DNA of 51,030 nt, taken from positions 1-51,030 of the forward strand of contig CALHUI010000005.1 in the NCBI GenBank assembly GCA_938039675.1, given 5' to 3'. The notes below the pieces were generated by a model. That model was not told the origin of the DNA and made no database searches. It worked only from the letters and a program-made list of their open reading frames with translations. Source of the stretch: an uncultured Cytophagales bacterium. GTDB lineage: Bacteria; Bacteroidota; Bacteroidia; Cytophagales; Thermoflexibacteraceae. Position 1 is the stretch's first letter, and the number at the start of each line of letters is the position of its first letter. A program made the translations under genes and the position numbers. Below are positions 17,937 to 28,578 of this stretch, in pieces.

Positions 17937-18923
17937 ATGCTACCCCGCATCACCATTATTACACCCTCTTTTCAACAGGCAACTTTTCTGGAACAGACGA
18001 TTCAGTCTGTCATGACACAGGATTACCCCAATCTGGAATTTTTTGTGATAGACGGGGGCAGTACCGATGGCTCTGTGGAGATTATTCGCCGTTACGCCGC
18101 GCACATCAACTGGTGGGTCAGCGAAAAAGACAACGGGCAAAGCGATGCCATCAATAAAGGCTTGCAACGAGCCGGCGGAGATATTATCACTTGGCTCAAC
18201 AGCGATGACCTGCTGTTGCCCAATGCGCTCCATACAGTCGCCGAGCTGTTCGGCAAATATCCACAGGCATGGGTTGTACATGGTAAAACACGTCTTTTTG
18301 GCGAAGGTTTTCCCACAACCGAAAAGGGAGCGCCCGTTCCCTGTCCTGAGGCACTTTATTTGGCTAAACTGCCTTTTCCGCAGCCTTCGGCATTTTTTCG
18401 CAGAGAGGCACTGCAAGCCGTCGGGCTGATAGATACTTCACTGCATTACGGAATGGATTATGATTTGTTCCTACGCATGTATTTGCAGGGGCGCGACTTC
18501 ATTGGGACGACAGCCGTTTTGTCTGGCTATCGGCTGCACAAAGATGCCAAGGGAGTAGCCGTACAAGCACGTTTTGCCAAAGACTACGCCCGCATTTTTG
18601 CCAGATTGCTCAATAGTGCGTTGCCCGATGCACACCTCTTGCGCATGGCAGCCGGTGCAGGTTTATTGTTAGCAGAAGAGGCGCGCTACGAAGTCAAAAG
18701 GAACATCCCGCCCGAGGCTTTGCAATGGGCACTTTTTGAAAACACACTGGCGCGGTTGAGTTTCCTGTATGAAGCGCTTGCTCTGCCCGAAGCAGGCCGA
18801 TTAGCGGTTTTTCTGCGCGAAGAAGCACCCGACTTTTGCAAACAACACCCCGAAATTTTGCAGATTGCCAACCGTAGCCGTTTGCCCGCCGGCCTGATTC
18901 GTTTGCTGCGCATGTTCCGGTAG
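17937..18923 (+). CDS. Family 2 glycosyltransferase
   Basis: A 328-residue GT-A fold enzyme. Motifs: ITIITPSFQQATFLEQTIQS at the start, FFVIDGGSTDGS (about 33-44) for nucleotide-sugar binding, the acidic WLNSDDLLLPNAL (about 83-95, DxD-like SDD) and YGMDYDLFLRMY (about 178-189). Such enzymes add sugars to surface glycans or lipids in the cytosol; donor and acceptor are unknown. It stands alone, not in a polysaccharide cluster, with the PorE-like gene 77 bp downstream. Confidence 0.92.
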   Translation: MLPRITIITPSFQQATFLEQTIQSVMTQDYPNLEFFVIDGGSTDGSVEIIRRYAAHINWWVSEKDNGQSDAINKGLQRAGGDIITWLNSDDLLLPNALHTVAELFGKYPQAWVVHGKTRLFGEGFPTTEKGAPVPCPEALYLAKLPFPQPSAFFRREALQAVGLIDTSLHYGMDYDLFLRMYLQGRDFIGTTAVLSGYRLHKDAKGVAVQARFAKDYARIFARLLNSALPDAHLLRMAAGAGLLLAEEARYEVKRNIPPEALQWALFENTLARLSFLYEALALPEAGRLAVFLREEAPDFCKQHPEILQIANRSRLPAGLIRLLRMFR

Positions 18924-19000
18924 CAGTGTATTTTTTTGCAGGTTTGTATGCAGTTTGCATAACTTTTGCCGTTATGGAAATACCATCATTTCCAACAACA

Positions 19001-20920
19001 ATGTTTCAACGAATTGTAGTCTTTTGCGGGCTTGCTTTTTTTCTGTTTACGGCCGCCTCTTATGCACAGTTGAGTACAAACAATAAAAAAGCAGAAAAAC
19101 TATACGAAGAGTCTAAGGAGTTCTTGCGCCGCCGCGACTTTGACCGTTGTATAGAAAAACTGCGAAAGGCCGTAGATATAGACCCCAATTTCCTTGAAGC
19201 GCGCTATGCACTGGCAAATGCGCTCAATACACTGCGCCGCACCGAAGAAGCAGAGGTACACTATCGCAAGTGCCTCACCATCAGCCCCGATGACCGAAAA
19301 CTTGCGCCTGTTTATTACCGGATTGGTGTTATTGATTTCAGCAAAGGCGATTATGCTTCTGCACAGACCAAGTTAGAAAAGTTTCTGGCAATGGGAGTCG
19401 GCAGTAACAACCAGATGCAGGATGCACGCAAACGGATAGCTTCCTGCAAATATGCGGCAGAAGGCATGAAAAAGCCAGTAGAGTTTAAACCCGAACCCGT
19501 GCCTGCACCGCTCAATCACCTGCCCTTGCAGTACTTTCCTGTTCTTTCTGCCGACCAGCAGCAAATCATTTATACAGCACGTGAAGGGCTCGGCAGTTCA
19601 CAAGACGAGAATATTTTCATCAGCTATTTGCAAGACGGCAAATGGACACAACCGAAAGTGATTGAAGAACTGCGCACCACCTACAACGAAGGCACGTGTA
19701 CGATTTCTGCCGACGGGCAAACCATGATTTTTACCATTTGCGAAAACAGAAATAAGCAAATATACGGCAGTTGCGACCTGTTCATCAGCTACCGTACGGG
19801 CGACCGATGGTCAGAGCCTCAAAATATGGGGCCTGCGGTCAATTCCCGTTATTGGGATACGCAACCCTCTCTTTCGGCTGACGGCCGTACACTGTACTTT
19901 GTATCCGACCGCCCCGGAGGCATCGGCGGGCATGACATCTGGGTTACGCAACGCCACGAAAGCGGGCGCTGGGGCGAAGCCGTCAATCTGGGTACTCAAA
20001 TCAACACTAGCGGTGATGAGGTGGCACCCTTTATCCACGTAAACGGCCAAACACTCTTTTTTGCTTCCGATAACTACCCGGGCTATGGCGGCTACGATTT
20101 GTACAAATCAGAGCGTACGACCGAAGGTTGGAGCGAGCCTGTCAACTTGGGCTACCCCATCAACGACCATCGCAACCAAATGGGGCTTTTTATTACGGCA
20201 GACAGCAGAAAAGGCTACTATTCGCACGAAGAAAATGTAGGCAATCAACTGATTTCCAGTCGGATTTATATGTTTGACCTGCCCGAAGAAATTCGTCCGG
20301 CAGTAGCTTCCAACTACGTCAAAGGCATTGTGCGCGATGCTGTTACTAAAAAAGCGCTTGTAGCCCGCATAGAGTTGATAGACCTTGCCACCGACAGCGT
20401 ACAGCAGCAAGTTTCTTCCGATGCTGCCAACGGCCGCTACCTGATTGTGTTAAATAAAGGTTCGGAATACGCACTTTATGTCAATAAGCAAGGTTATCTT
20501 TTCAAAAGCCTGACTTTTAACTATGCCGAACAGGACGGCAAAGATGTTGAAGTAGACATTGAACTGGAACCGATTAACAAAGGCACTAAGATTGTATTGA
20601 ACAATATTTTCTTTGAAACAGGCAAATGGGAACTCCAACCCAAATCGGTTACGGAACTGCGCAAACTGTCTGCTTTGATGAAACAAAATCCGCAACTTAA
20701 AGTGGAAATTGGCGCGCATACCGATGACTTAGGTTCAGATGCTGCCAATTTGGAACTTTCCCGCAAACGAGCGCAAGCAGTGGTCAGTTATCTCACGCAA
20801 AATGGCATTGACGCATCGCGGCTGATTGCCAAAGGCTATGGCGAAACAATGCCGCAAGTTCCTAATGATAGCGATACAAACCGCGCCAAGAATCGGCGTA
20901 TTGAGTTTAAATTGCTGTAA
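19001..20920 (+). CDS. PorE-like OmpA family protein (TPR, PD40, carboxypeptidase-regulatory, OmpA domains)
   Basis: About 639 residues with the domain order of the type IX secretion protein PorE: signal peptide (1-22, cut after SYA), TPR repeats (about 25-155), a WD40-like PD40 propeller (about 180-435; blades such as DTQPSLSADGRTLYFVSDR), a carboxypeptidase-regulatory-like beta sandwich (about 440-515) and a C-terminal OmpA domain (about 525-639) with HTDDLGS...LSRKRAQ and NRAKNRRIEF for peptidoglycan binding. Unlike lipoprotein relatives I see no lipobox. The frame is open from GTG 18926, but a TTG-N21-TAACTTTTG promoter-like sequence (18936-18968) favours ATG 19001; ATG 18974 is an alternative. 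Other OmpA-PD40 paralogues exist, so PorE is likely but not certain. Confidence 0.8.
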   Translation: MFQRIVVFCGLAFFLFTAASYAQLSTNNKKAEKLYEESKEFLRRRDFDRCIEKLRKAVDIDPNFLEARYALANALNTLRRTEEAEVHYRKCLTISPDDRKLAPVYYRIGVIDFSKGDYASAQTKLEKFLAMGVGSNNQMQDARKRIASCKYAAEGMKKPVEFKPEPVPAPLNHLPLQYFPVLSADQQQIIYTAREGLGSSQDENIFISYLQDGKWTQPKVIEELRTTYNEGTCTISADGQTMIFTICENRNKQIYGSCDLFISYRTGDRWSEPQNMGPAVNSRYWDTQPSLSADGRTLYFVSDRPGGIGGHDIWVTQRHESGRWGEAVNLGTQINTSGDEVAPFIHVNGQTLFFASDNYPGYGGYDLYKSERTTEGWSEPVNLGYPINDHRNQMGLFITADSRKGYYSHEENVGNQLISSRIYMFDLPEEIRPAVASNYVKGIVRDAVTKKALVARIELIDLATDSVQQQVSSDAANGRYLIVLNKGSEYALYVNKQGYLFKSLTFNYAEQDGKDVEVDIELEPINKGTKIVLNNIFFETGKWELQPKSVTELRKLSALMKQNPQLKVEIGAHTDDLGSDAANLELSRKRAQAVVSYLTQNGIDASRLIAKGYGETMPQVPNDSDTNRAKNRRIEFKLL

Positions 20921-20989
20921 ATGAACGGCATTTTGTGCAACTTTTTGCGTGTAATCCGTATCTTTCCCAATACAAAACATAAACAAAAT

Positions 20990-21349
20990 ATGGTGGAAGA
21001 TATCCTTATTATAGGGGTGATTATGTCGGTGCCTATAACGGCAATCCTATCGGCTACCTTTTTGAAATATAAAAAGCTGGAACTTCAGCAAGGCAAAGAA
21101 AAAAATCAGACAACTGCTCAATTGGAGCAAATACTGAAAATGACACAGTCGCTTGCCAAAGAGAATGCAGAACTGCGTCAGCGGATTGAAAATCTGGAAA
21201 CGATTGTAACGCTTGGCGATATTTCTGCCGATTTGAAACAGATTAGAGAAAGCAGTGGTATTGGCCAAGAACTGCCCCCAGCCAGTCAGGAAAATATACT
21301 TAGTGGCGAAATTGCCAAAATTATTGCCGACCGCACGAAGTTTCGATAA
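20990..21349 (+). CDS. Small membrane-anchored coiled-coil protein
   Basis: A 119-residue protein: one N-terminal transmembrane helix (about 5-24), a short basic stretch (KYKKLEL) and a coiled coil (about 30-75, with AENAELRQRIENLETIV). The layout resembles the PspB type of membrane-anchored coiled coil, but I do not see enough identity to name it. The frame starts upstream at ATG 20921, but ATG 20990 is preferred because a TATCTTTC box (20959-20966) with a TTG 23 bp upstream lies between the two. The gene is followed by a clear terminator. Confidence 0.65.
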   Translation: MVEDILIIGVIMSVPITAILSATFLKYKKLELQQGKEKNQTTAQLEQILKMTQSLAKENAELRQRIENLETIVTLGDISADLKQIRESSGIGQELPPASQENILSGEIAKIIADRTKFR

Positions 21350-21413
21350 ATGTTTGAAAGTGCGGGCGGTTAGCAAATAAGATTCTTTTTAAGTTTTTAA
21401 TATCAGCAGATTG

Positions 21414-21447
21414 AACCTGATAGATTGCATCAGTCTATCGGGTTTTT
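21414..21447 (+). terminator. Rho-independent terminator after the coiled-coil gene
   Basis: An 11-bp stem with one G-T pair (21414-21424 with 21434-21444), 9-nt loop and T-run. Confidence 0.75.
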
Positions 21448-21812
21448 ATATCGCAAGTATCCCCATTTGCAGATAGTTGGGTACAATTTTCAGCGCGCTT
21501 TGTTGATACACAACCCGGCAGTATTTTAAGTTATGTAAGGTTTAAATGCTTGTTTTTCAGAGTTTTATATAAAAATAAATCGCCTGCATTTTGCATAAAT
21601 CCGAAATCTAAAATCCGACTTTCGAAATGTCGGTTTGTTTGACTCAATCGCTTGGTGTATTTGATGTGCTAAATTGCGGTTTGTGCATAAATCTGTTGCA
21701 TTTTGTATGTCAAGAAACATACCATACAGTACGAAAGTGCAACAGTGAACAAAATGCTGAGTAAAATCTAACGCCACCAAGCAAAAAAATTCGCCAATAA
21801 ACCATATCATTC
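21448..21812. other. Gene-free stretch between coiled-coil gene and exonuclease
   Basis: An AT-rich stretch of 365 bp with no convincing gene. It holds a small hairpin (CCGAC 21615-21619 with GTCGG 21629-21633) followed by TTTGTTT, which may be a second weak terminator. An 81-codon minus-strand frame (21565-21810) has no recognisable features. Confidence 0.5.
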
Positions 21813-22442
21813 ATGCCTTACCTTGTTTTTGACGTAGAAACTACCGGACTTGAGCCGGATTATCACGAAATCATACAAATCGGGGCGGTTTTATACGATG
21901 ACCGATGGAACGAAATTTCCACCTACCTGAGCAATGTTTATCCCGAGTATCCTGAGCGATTCTCTATTCCTGCATCGGAGGTGCATAACCTAACCATTGC
22001 CGACTTAGACGATGCGCCGATGATTCACGAAATGCTGGAAGACTTTGAAGATTGGCTGATGGATGAACTCAACTTGCAAACCCGCAGCGACCTTCGCCGG
22101 ATTGTCGTATGTGGACAAAGTGTAACCACAGATATTAATTTTTTGCGCTTTGCCTACAAAAAATCGCAAATGAGTTGGGAGTTCTCCTATCGTCCGTTGG
22201 ATTTGTTTGTGCTATCCAATTTTTACTTTCGCATTCTGAAAGCCAACGGCATTGCCGGGCCTAAATCATTGAGCCTGAAAAGTGTGGCAGCTTACTTTGG
22301 CATGGAGCGCGAAACAGAAACCCACAATGCACTTGAGGACTCCATTCTCACAGGCCGTTGTTTGGCGCTCATTCTAAAAAATGCCGAAAAGTTTCGCGTA
22401 TCAAAAGACGATTTGGCATTTTGGGAAGGCGAGGATGACTAA
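21813..22442 (+). CDS. DnaQ-like 3'-5' exonuclease (DEDDh)
   Basis: A 209-residue RNase-T/DnaQ-fold exonuclease with all DEDDh residues: D7 and E9 (FDVETTGLE), D107 (TTDINFLRF), H171 and D176 (HNALEDS). It should remove 3' nucleotides from DNA or RNA with two metal ions. No polymerase or BRCT domain is attached, so it is a stand-alone exonuclease; whether it proofreads, repairs DNA or trims RNA is unknown. ATG 21813 gives the usual start. The sucC promoter begins just after its stop. Confidence 0.9.
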   Translation: MPYLVFDVETTGLEPDYHEIIQIGAVLYDDRWNEISTYLSNVYPEYPERFSIPASEVHNLTIADLDDAPMIHEMLEDFEDWLMDELNLQTRSDLRRIVVCGQSVTTDINFLRFAYKKSQMSWEFSYRPLDLFVLSNFYFRILKANGIAGPKSLSLKSVAAYFGMERETETHNALEDSILTGRCLALILKNAEKFRVSKDDLAFWEGEDD

Positions 22443-22446
22443 AAGG

Positions 22447-22476
22447 TTGTTCATTCGTCGGGATTGCGTAATTTTG
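22447..22476 (+). promoter_or_regulatory. Promoter of sucC
   Basis: TTG (22447-22449), 19 bp, TAATTTTG (22469-22476): a full match to the Bacteroidota -33/-7 consensus, 31 bp before the sucC ATG. Confidence 0.65.
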
Positions 22477-22507
22477 GCAGTCCAAAAAAATCAAATTTTC
22501 GCCCATT

Positions 22508-23722
22508 ATGAACATTCACGAATATCAGGCAAAAGAAATACTGAAAAGCTACGGCGTTCGCATTCAGGAAGGTATCGTAGCCGATACTGCCGAGGCGGCT
22601 GTTGAGGCGGCGCGTCAGTTGCAGGCATCTACAGGTACAGAAGGCTGGGTTGTAAAGGCACAAATTCATGCAGGCGGACGCGGCAAAGGCAAAACCAAAG
22701 AAACGCAACAGGAAGGCGTAAAATTCTGCACTTCGTTGGAAAAAGTAGAAACCGTAGCCCGTAACCTGCTCGGTAATACACTGGTAACTGTCCAAACTGG
22801 CGAACAAGGCCGCAAAGTGAATAAAGTATTGGTAGCACAGGATGTTTACTACAAGGGCGAAAGCGAACCCAAAGAATACTATGTGGCGATTCTTTTAGAC
22901 CGTTCCAAGGCTTGCAATGTGATTATGGCAAGTACCGAAGGCGGCGTTGAAATTGAAGAAGTAGCCAAACATACCCCCGAAAAAATTATCAAAGTATGGG
23001 TTGACCCTATTCAGGGGTTGCAACCCGAGCAGGTAAAAGAAATTGCCGATAAACTTGGCCTTTCAGGAAAAGCTCACGAAGGCATGGTAGAGTTCATTAC
23101 TGCGCTGTACAAAGCCTATGATGCTACCGATGCGATTCAGTTTGAAATCAACCCCTGCCTGAAAACTTCTGATAACAAAATCATTGCCGTTGATGCAAAG
23201 GTAAACTTAGACGATAATGCCTTGTTTCGTCAGCCGGCACTTGCAGCCATGCGCGACCTTAACGAGGAAGACCCGCTGGAAGTGGAAGCATCTGCATCAG
23301 GCCTGAATTACGTGAAACTGGATGGTAACGTGGGATGTATGGTAAACGGTGCAGGTTTGGCAATGGCTACCATGGACATTATTAAACTCTCCGGCGGTGA
23401 GCCTGCTAATTTCTTGGATGTGGGCGGCAGCGCAAATGCACAAACAGTGGAAGCCGGCTTCCGCATCATCCTGAAAGACCCGAACGTAAAAGCCATTCTG
23501 ATTAATATTTTCGGCGGTATTGTTCGTTGCGACCGCGTGGCCAACGGTGTAGTAGAGGCTTACAAAAAAATCGGCAATATCAACATCCCGATTATTGTCC
23601 GCCTGCAAGGCACGAATGCCGAAGAAGGCGCACGCGTAATAGAAGAATCAGGATTAAAAGTAACTTCTGCCATTCTTCTGAAAGATGCAGCCGAGAAGGT
23701 AAAACAAGCTCTGGCAGAATAA
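22508..23722 (+). CDS. sucC: Succinyl-CoA ligase (ADP-forming) beta subunit
   Basis: A 404-residue ATP-grasp protein, the nucleotide-binding subunit of succinyl-CoA synthetase in the TCA cycle. It opens with the signature MNIHEYQAKEILKSYGV; further motifs are AQIHAGGRGK (Lys/Arg for ATP binding), FEINPCLKT, GNVGCMVNGAGLAMATMD and FLDVGGSANAQTV, ending with NIFGGIVRCDRVA. Length is normal. The partner sucD is not adjacent; the next gene, carA, is on the other strand, so the two subunits are encoded separately here, as often in Bacteroidota. It has its own promoter and terminator. Confidence 0.96.
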   Translation: MNIHEYQAKEILKSYGVRIQEGIVADTAEAAVEAARQLQASTGTEGWVVKAQIHAGGRGKGKTKETQQEGVKFCTSLEKVETVARNLLGNTLVTVQTGEQGRKVNKVLVAQDVYYKGESEPKEYYVAILLDRSKACNVIMASTEGGVEIEEVAKHTPEKIIKVWVDPIQGLQPEQVKEIADKLGLSGKAHEGMVEFITALYKAYDATDAIQFEINPCLKTSDNKIIAVDAKVNLDDNALFRQPALAAMRDLNEEDPLEVEASASGLNYVKLDGNVGCMVNGAGLAMATMDIIKLSGGEPANFLDVGGSANAQTVEAGFRIILKDPNVKAILINIFGGIVRCDRVANGVVEAYKKIGNINIPIIVRLQGTNAEEGARVIEESGLKVTSAILLKDAAEKVKQALAE

Positions 23723-23744
23723 GCATAAGCATTGTTTCGGCAAA

Positions 23745-23782
23745 TAAAAAAACCATCTCCGCTCAATTAGAGATGGTTTTTT
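23745..23782 (+). terminator. Terminator between sucC and carA
   Basis: AACCATCTC (23751-23759) pairs perfectly with GAGATGGTT (23770-23778), with a T-run after and an A-run before, so it could work in both directions: for sucC and, about 90 bp after its stop, for carA. Confidence 0.8.
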
Positions 23783-23871
23783 GTTGCGCACTTTTGTGCT
23801 AATGCTTCGAATTTGCTTTATACAAAAACCGACTGTCAAGTTGATAGCAAATAACTCGCGTTGCAGAGGCA

Positions 23872-24984
23872 TTAATCCGCCGATTTCATCAGCGCTACAA
23901 AGTCGTCAAACAAGTAGTGCGAATCGTGCGGACCCGGCGATGACTCGGGGTGGTATTGCACCGAAAATGCTTTTTTGCCTTTGATACGAATGCCCTCTAC
24001 CGTATTGTCATTCAGGTTAATGTGTGTCAATTCTATTTGCGGGTGGTCTGCTATCCCCTCCATACTAACGGCAAAGCCATGATTTTGTGAGGTAATCTCG
24101 CCTTTGCCTGTGAGCAGATTTTTAACAGGGTGATTCAGCCCGCGATGCCCATGGTGCATTTTGAAAGTTTTGCCGCCCGCTGCCAGCGCAAGTATCTGAT
24201 GACCAAGGCAAATGCCAAACAGAGGCTTGTCAGCAGCTAAAATTTGCTGTACAGTTTCAATGGCATAGTGCATTACGGCAGGGTCGCCCGGGCCGTTTGA
24301 AATCAGGTAGCCATTCGGGTTCCATTGCTGCATTTCGGAGAAAGTTGTTTGGGCAGGGAACACCTTGCAGTAACAACCTCGGCATATCAGGTTACTTACA
24401 ATGCTGCTTTTTACGCCCAAATCGAGCACTGCAACGCGGAAAGGCGCATAGCTCTTGCCTTCAAAGTAAGGTTCTTGCGTGCTGACAACCGAAGAAAGTT
24501 CTAAACCGTTCATATCGGGAACGTCTTGTAAAAAGCGGCGAAGCGCTTCTTCTTGGCGCAGTTCGGAAGAAATAACAGCATTCATGGCACCTTTACTGCG
24601 CAGATGGCGGACCAGTGCGCGGGTGTCAATACCGCAAATACCTACAATGCCGGCCTCTTCCAAATACTGCTGTAAAGACTTATCGGCACTGTGGCGGGAG
24701 TACACATCGGAGAAAGTTTTCACTACCAACCCCTGAATCTGAACTTTGCCCGACTCCACTTCATCCCGCTTGATTCCATAGTTACCGATGTGCGCATTGG
24801 TATTTACAATAATCTGCCCATAATAGGAGGGGTCGGTGTAAATTTCCTGATAACCCGTCATGCCGGTGTTGAAACAGATTTCGCCGCCGGAAGTGCCTTG
24901 CTTTCCGATGGATTGTCCTTTGAAAATAGTGCCGTCTGCCAGCATCAGGATGGCATCTTTGCGCGAGGAAACTTTGTTATTCAT
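23872..24984 (-). CDS. carA: Carbamoyl-phosphate synthase small subunit (glutaminase)
   Basis: A 370-residue protein. The N-terminal CPSase small domain (about 10-140; GMTGYQEIYTDPSYYGQI is typical) is followed by a class I glutamine amidotransferase domain (about 180-365) with nucleophile Cys259 (FGICLGHQ), His345 and Glu347 (QYHPES). It hydrolyses glutamine and passes ammonia to CarB to make carbamoyl phosphate for arginine and pyrimidines. carB is not in the window; upstream on the same strand are atpD-atpC with a terminator between. Confidence 0.95.
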   Translation of the reverse strand: MNNKVSSRKDAILMLADGTIFKGQSIGKQGTSGGEICFNTGMTGYQEIYTDPSYYGQIIVNTNAHIGNYGIKRDEVESGKVQIQGLVVKTFSDVYSRHSADKSLQQYLEEAGIVGICGIDTRALVRHLRSKGAMNAVISSELRQEEALRRFLQDVPDMNGLELSSVVSTQEPYFEGKSYAPFRVAVLDLGVKSSIVSNLICRGCYCKVFPAQTTFSEMQQWNPNGYLISNGPGDPAVMHYAIETVQQILAADKPLFGICLGHQILALAAGGKTFKMHHGHRGLNHPVKNLLTGKGEITSQNHGFAVSMEGIADHPQIELTHINLNDNTVEGIRIKGKKAFSVQYHPESSPGPHDSHYLFDDFVALMKSAD

Positions 24985-25017
24985 AGGTGCAGGGAGGGGG
25001 AAATAAAATAATGATTT

Positions 25018-25058
25018 GTAAAAAAGGGAAGTTGCCGTTTGTCGGACAACTTCCCTTG
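25018..25058 (-). terminator. Terminator of the atpD-atpC operon
   Basis: A 10-bp stem (25025-25034 with 25047-25056) with 12-nt loop; on the minus strand it is followed by a T-run, 36 bp past the atpC stop. Confidence 0.8.
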
Positions 25059-25093
25059 ATATGCTGATGAATTATTAAATGCACTGCGATAAT

Positions 25094-25345
25094 TTAAACA
25101 GCAATTGCGGATTCAGCCAATACAATTACGTTATTTTGCAGCACTTCAATAACCCCGCCGTCAATTTCAAAGTATTGATAGCTGCCGTTTTGAGTACGCA
25201 CACGCACTTTGCCTTTTTCCAATGCGCTGATGATGGGCGCATGGTTTTCAAGTACTTCAAAAGAGCCGCCTGTACCCGGCACTTGAACGCCTGTAGCAGC
25301 GCCTTCAAACACTTTTCTATCAGGGGTGATAATTTCTACTTGCAT
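25094..25345 (-). CDS. atpC: ATP synthase F1 epsilon subunit (short form)
   Basis: An 83-residue epsilon subunit consisting only of the N-terminal beta-sandwich (MQVEIITPDRKVFEG, then VPGTGGSFEVLENHAPIIS and QYFEIDGGVIEV). The C-terminal helical hairpin that inhibits ATP hydrolysis in longer homologues is absent; short forms are normal in Bacteroidota. It is the central-stalk subunit linking gamma to the c-ring. It lies 11 bp after atpD and ends the operon. Confidence 0.93.
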   Translation of the reverse strand: MQVEIITPDRKVFEGAATGVQVPGTGGSFEVLENHAPIISALEKGKVRVRTQNGSYQYFEIDGGVIEVLQNNVIVLAESAIAV

Positions 25346-25356
25346 GGCTTTTCAGA

Positions 25357-26883
<1,527 letters not shown>

Positions 26884-26897
26884 CTAAAATTTTTCAA

Positions 26898-26918
26898 GCA
26901 GCAGCCTAAGGCTGCTGC
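26898..26918 (-). other. Stem-loop in the atpD 5' leader
   Basis: GCAGCAGCC-TAA-GGCTGCTGC: a perfect 9-bp GC-rich stem with a 3-nt loop, 33 bp upstream of the atpD ATG. From the promoter position, transcription should start near 26923, so the hairpin would be at the extreme 5' end of the mRNA. It has no U-tract, so it is not a typical terminator. Confidence 0.6.
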
Positions 26919-26929
26919 CAAAACTTGCG

Positions 26930-26961
26930 CAAAAATAAGGTGTAACATTTTTTCCTACAAA
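26930..26961 (-). promoter_or_regulatory. Promoter of atpD-atpC
   Basis: On the minus strand TTTG (26961-26958), 20 bp, TATTTTTG (26937-26930): a complete Bacteroidota -33/-7 promoter. Confidence 0.65.
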
Positions 26962-27081
26962 TAATATTGAATCAGATTTTTGTGAAAGCGCCTGATTATC
27001 ATTATAGGCTTGCCAACTAACACATGGGCTGAAATCATTGGCTAATTTGCTATCTTACATACATCGCCGACACGAAAAATT

Positions 27082-28497
27082 ATGGATGATGCGGAAAAAC
27101 AACTCAGAGCGTATCTGAGCAAATTGCTGAGCATAGAGGACGGCAAGAAAATAGTGTTGGCAGAGGCAGATTTAGAGCTAATATCGCTGGAATTGGGGGG
27201 TCTTGGCAGGACGTAAAAACCATTCGCAACTGTCATTTGCAAAAAGCCGAATCGTTTCTGAAGAATGATTTGTTTAGTGAGGCTATCGCTGAATTTAATA
27301 AGTGCATGGTTTTGCACCCCAACCCCCAAACCTTCAAGCGGCTGTACTGGGGCTTGCAAGGGCCTGCTACGGCAAGTGGTTTGCCCAACCAACGGCTGAA
27401 AATCGTCAGGCTGCCGTAGCGGCTATCCGCAGTGCTATTGACCTTTTCCCCGCCGAACAGGAACTTTATCAGCTACTCAAAACGATTCAACTGCCCCCTG
27501 CAACCCCGACCACACCAAAGAAGGATACGCCACAAAAAGCATGGGCGTTGATAGCTGTTTTATTGGTTACTGTGTTGCTTGCGGTTACCGTCGTTTTTGT
27601 TACAAGGCAACCTTCTCCTGTTCCTGTGGAGTCGCTTCGCAGCAGCACGTCTATGCCTTCAACTTCTGCGGTGGAAGTCCCTGTTCAGGTAGAGGAAGCG
27701 CCAACTCCTGCACCAAAGAGTGGGGTTTCTAAGAAAGAAACGCCTCCGACAACTACTGCCGAACCAACCCCGCAAATTGGCGTTGTTTTTAATGAATCAT
27801 CGAGAAAAATCCTTGATTTTCAGCTGGAAAACTCGGATTTGGGCTTATACCCCGGTAGTTATGCCTACAAACTGACCGGCTATTTTCAGGTGAAAAATGC
27901 AGAAATTGAAAAGCTCAAAATCCGAATAGAGTGACTGGACGAAACCGGCAAAGTTTTATTCAGACAATACAGAGATGCTGTGGGTTCTTTAACCTCCGGG
28001 CAAACCTTCCGCCCCGACGATTTGATACCTTTTGATTTTATCCTGTACAAAGAAGGCGAAAACAGCACATCTCTCCGAAGCATGCGCTTAATGGTGCAGG
28101 AAATGCGCAAGGAGGATGCCGCTCCCTCTTATGCGGCTGCTCAACCGATAGAAATCATCTGGAATTTTCAAAAATTGCCTAACATTAATCTGGCTGCTGC
28201 CGTTCGCGAAAGCCGATTTTCTGAACATTCGCCGGGCAATAAAAAGGTACAGCCCATCACTATGTGTTGGAGTTCAAAAATACGGGCAATCGGCATTTGT
28301 TGCAGGTTAAGTTTGCGGTAGAGTACTTGGATAAAAACAGGCAATCGCTTGATTTACATGAGCGCTATGCCGTGGTTGCTTCCGGTGCTAAATTCAGGTG
28401 CAGTCAGGTGCGTTTGTATCATGGCGTGTACATTATAGACAACCATAGCCCCAACAAAATAGCGGAATTCCGATTGCGTATTGTCGAGGCGCAGTAA
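27082..28497 (+). pseudogene. Broken TPR-containing single-pass membrane protein gene
   Basis: One gene can be reconstructed across three frames. ATG 27082 reads DDAEKQLRAYLSKLLSIEDGKK... to a G6 run near 27198; one added G continues as SWQDVKTIRNCHLQKAESF and a TPR motif (FSEAIAEFNKCMVLHPN). At the C5 run near 27325 one added C continues as NLQAAVLGLARACYGKW. A transmembrane helix (about 27541-27605), a Pro/Thr-rich linker and a beta-rich domain follow, with an in-frame TGA at 27931-27933. A third shift, at an A5 run near 28243, leads to YVLEFKNTG and the stop at 28497. Similar TPR proteins with N-terminal helical domain are common in Cytophagales. Three missing bases in homopolymers plus one nonsense codon point to a pseudogene, or in part to assembly error. 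Confidence 0.65.
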
Positions 28498-28578
28498 ACA
28501 GGTAATTTTTAAGTCAAAAAGCAACCTTTACCAATACGCAGCTATCCTTTACAGTGCAATCAAAAACCTTAAATCGTC

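Noticed and set aside
21565-21810. An 81-codon minus-strand frame divergent from the exonuclease
   Set aside because: Position looks possible, but there is no motif, no promoter and the sequence is Cys/His/Phe-rich, as in random AT-rich DNA.
27931-27933. TGA in the TPR/membrane gene as selenocysteine or recoding site
   Set aside because: Three frameshifts lie in the same gene and no SECIS-like hairpin is obvious; decay is simpler.
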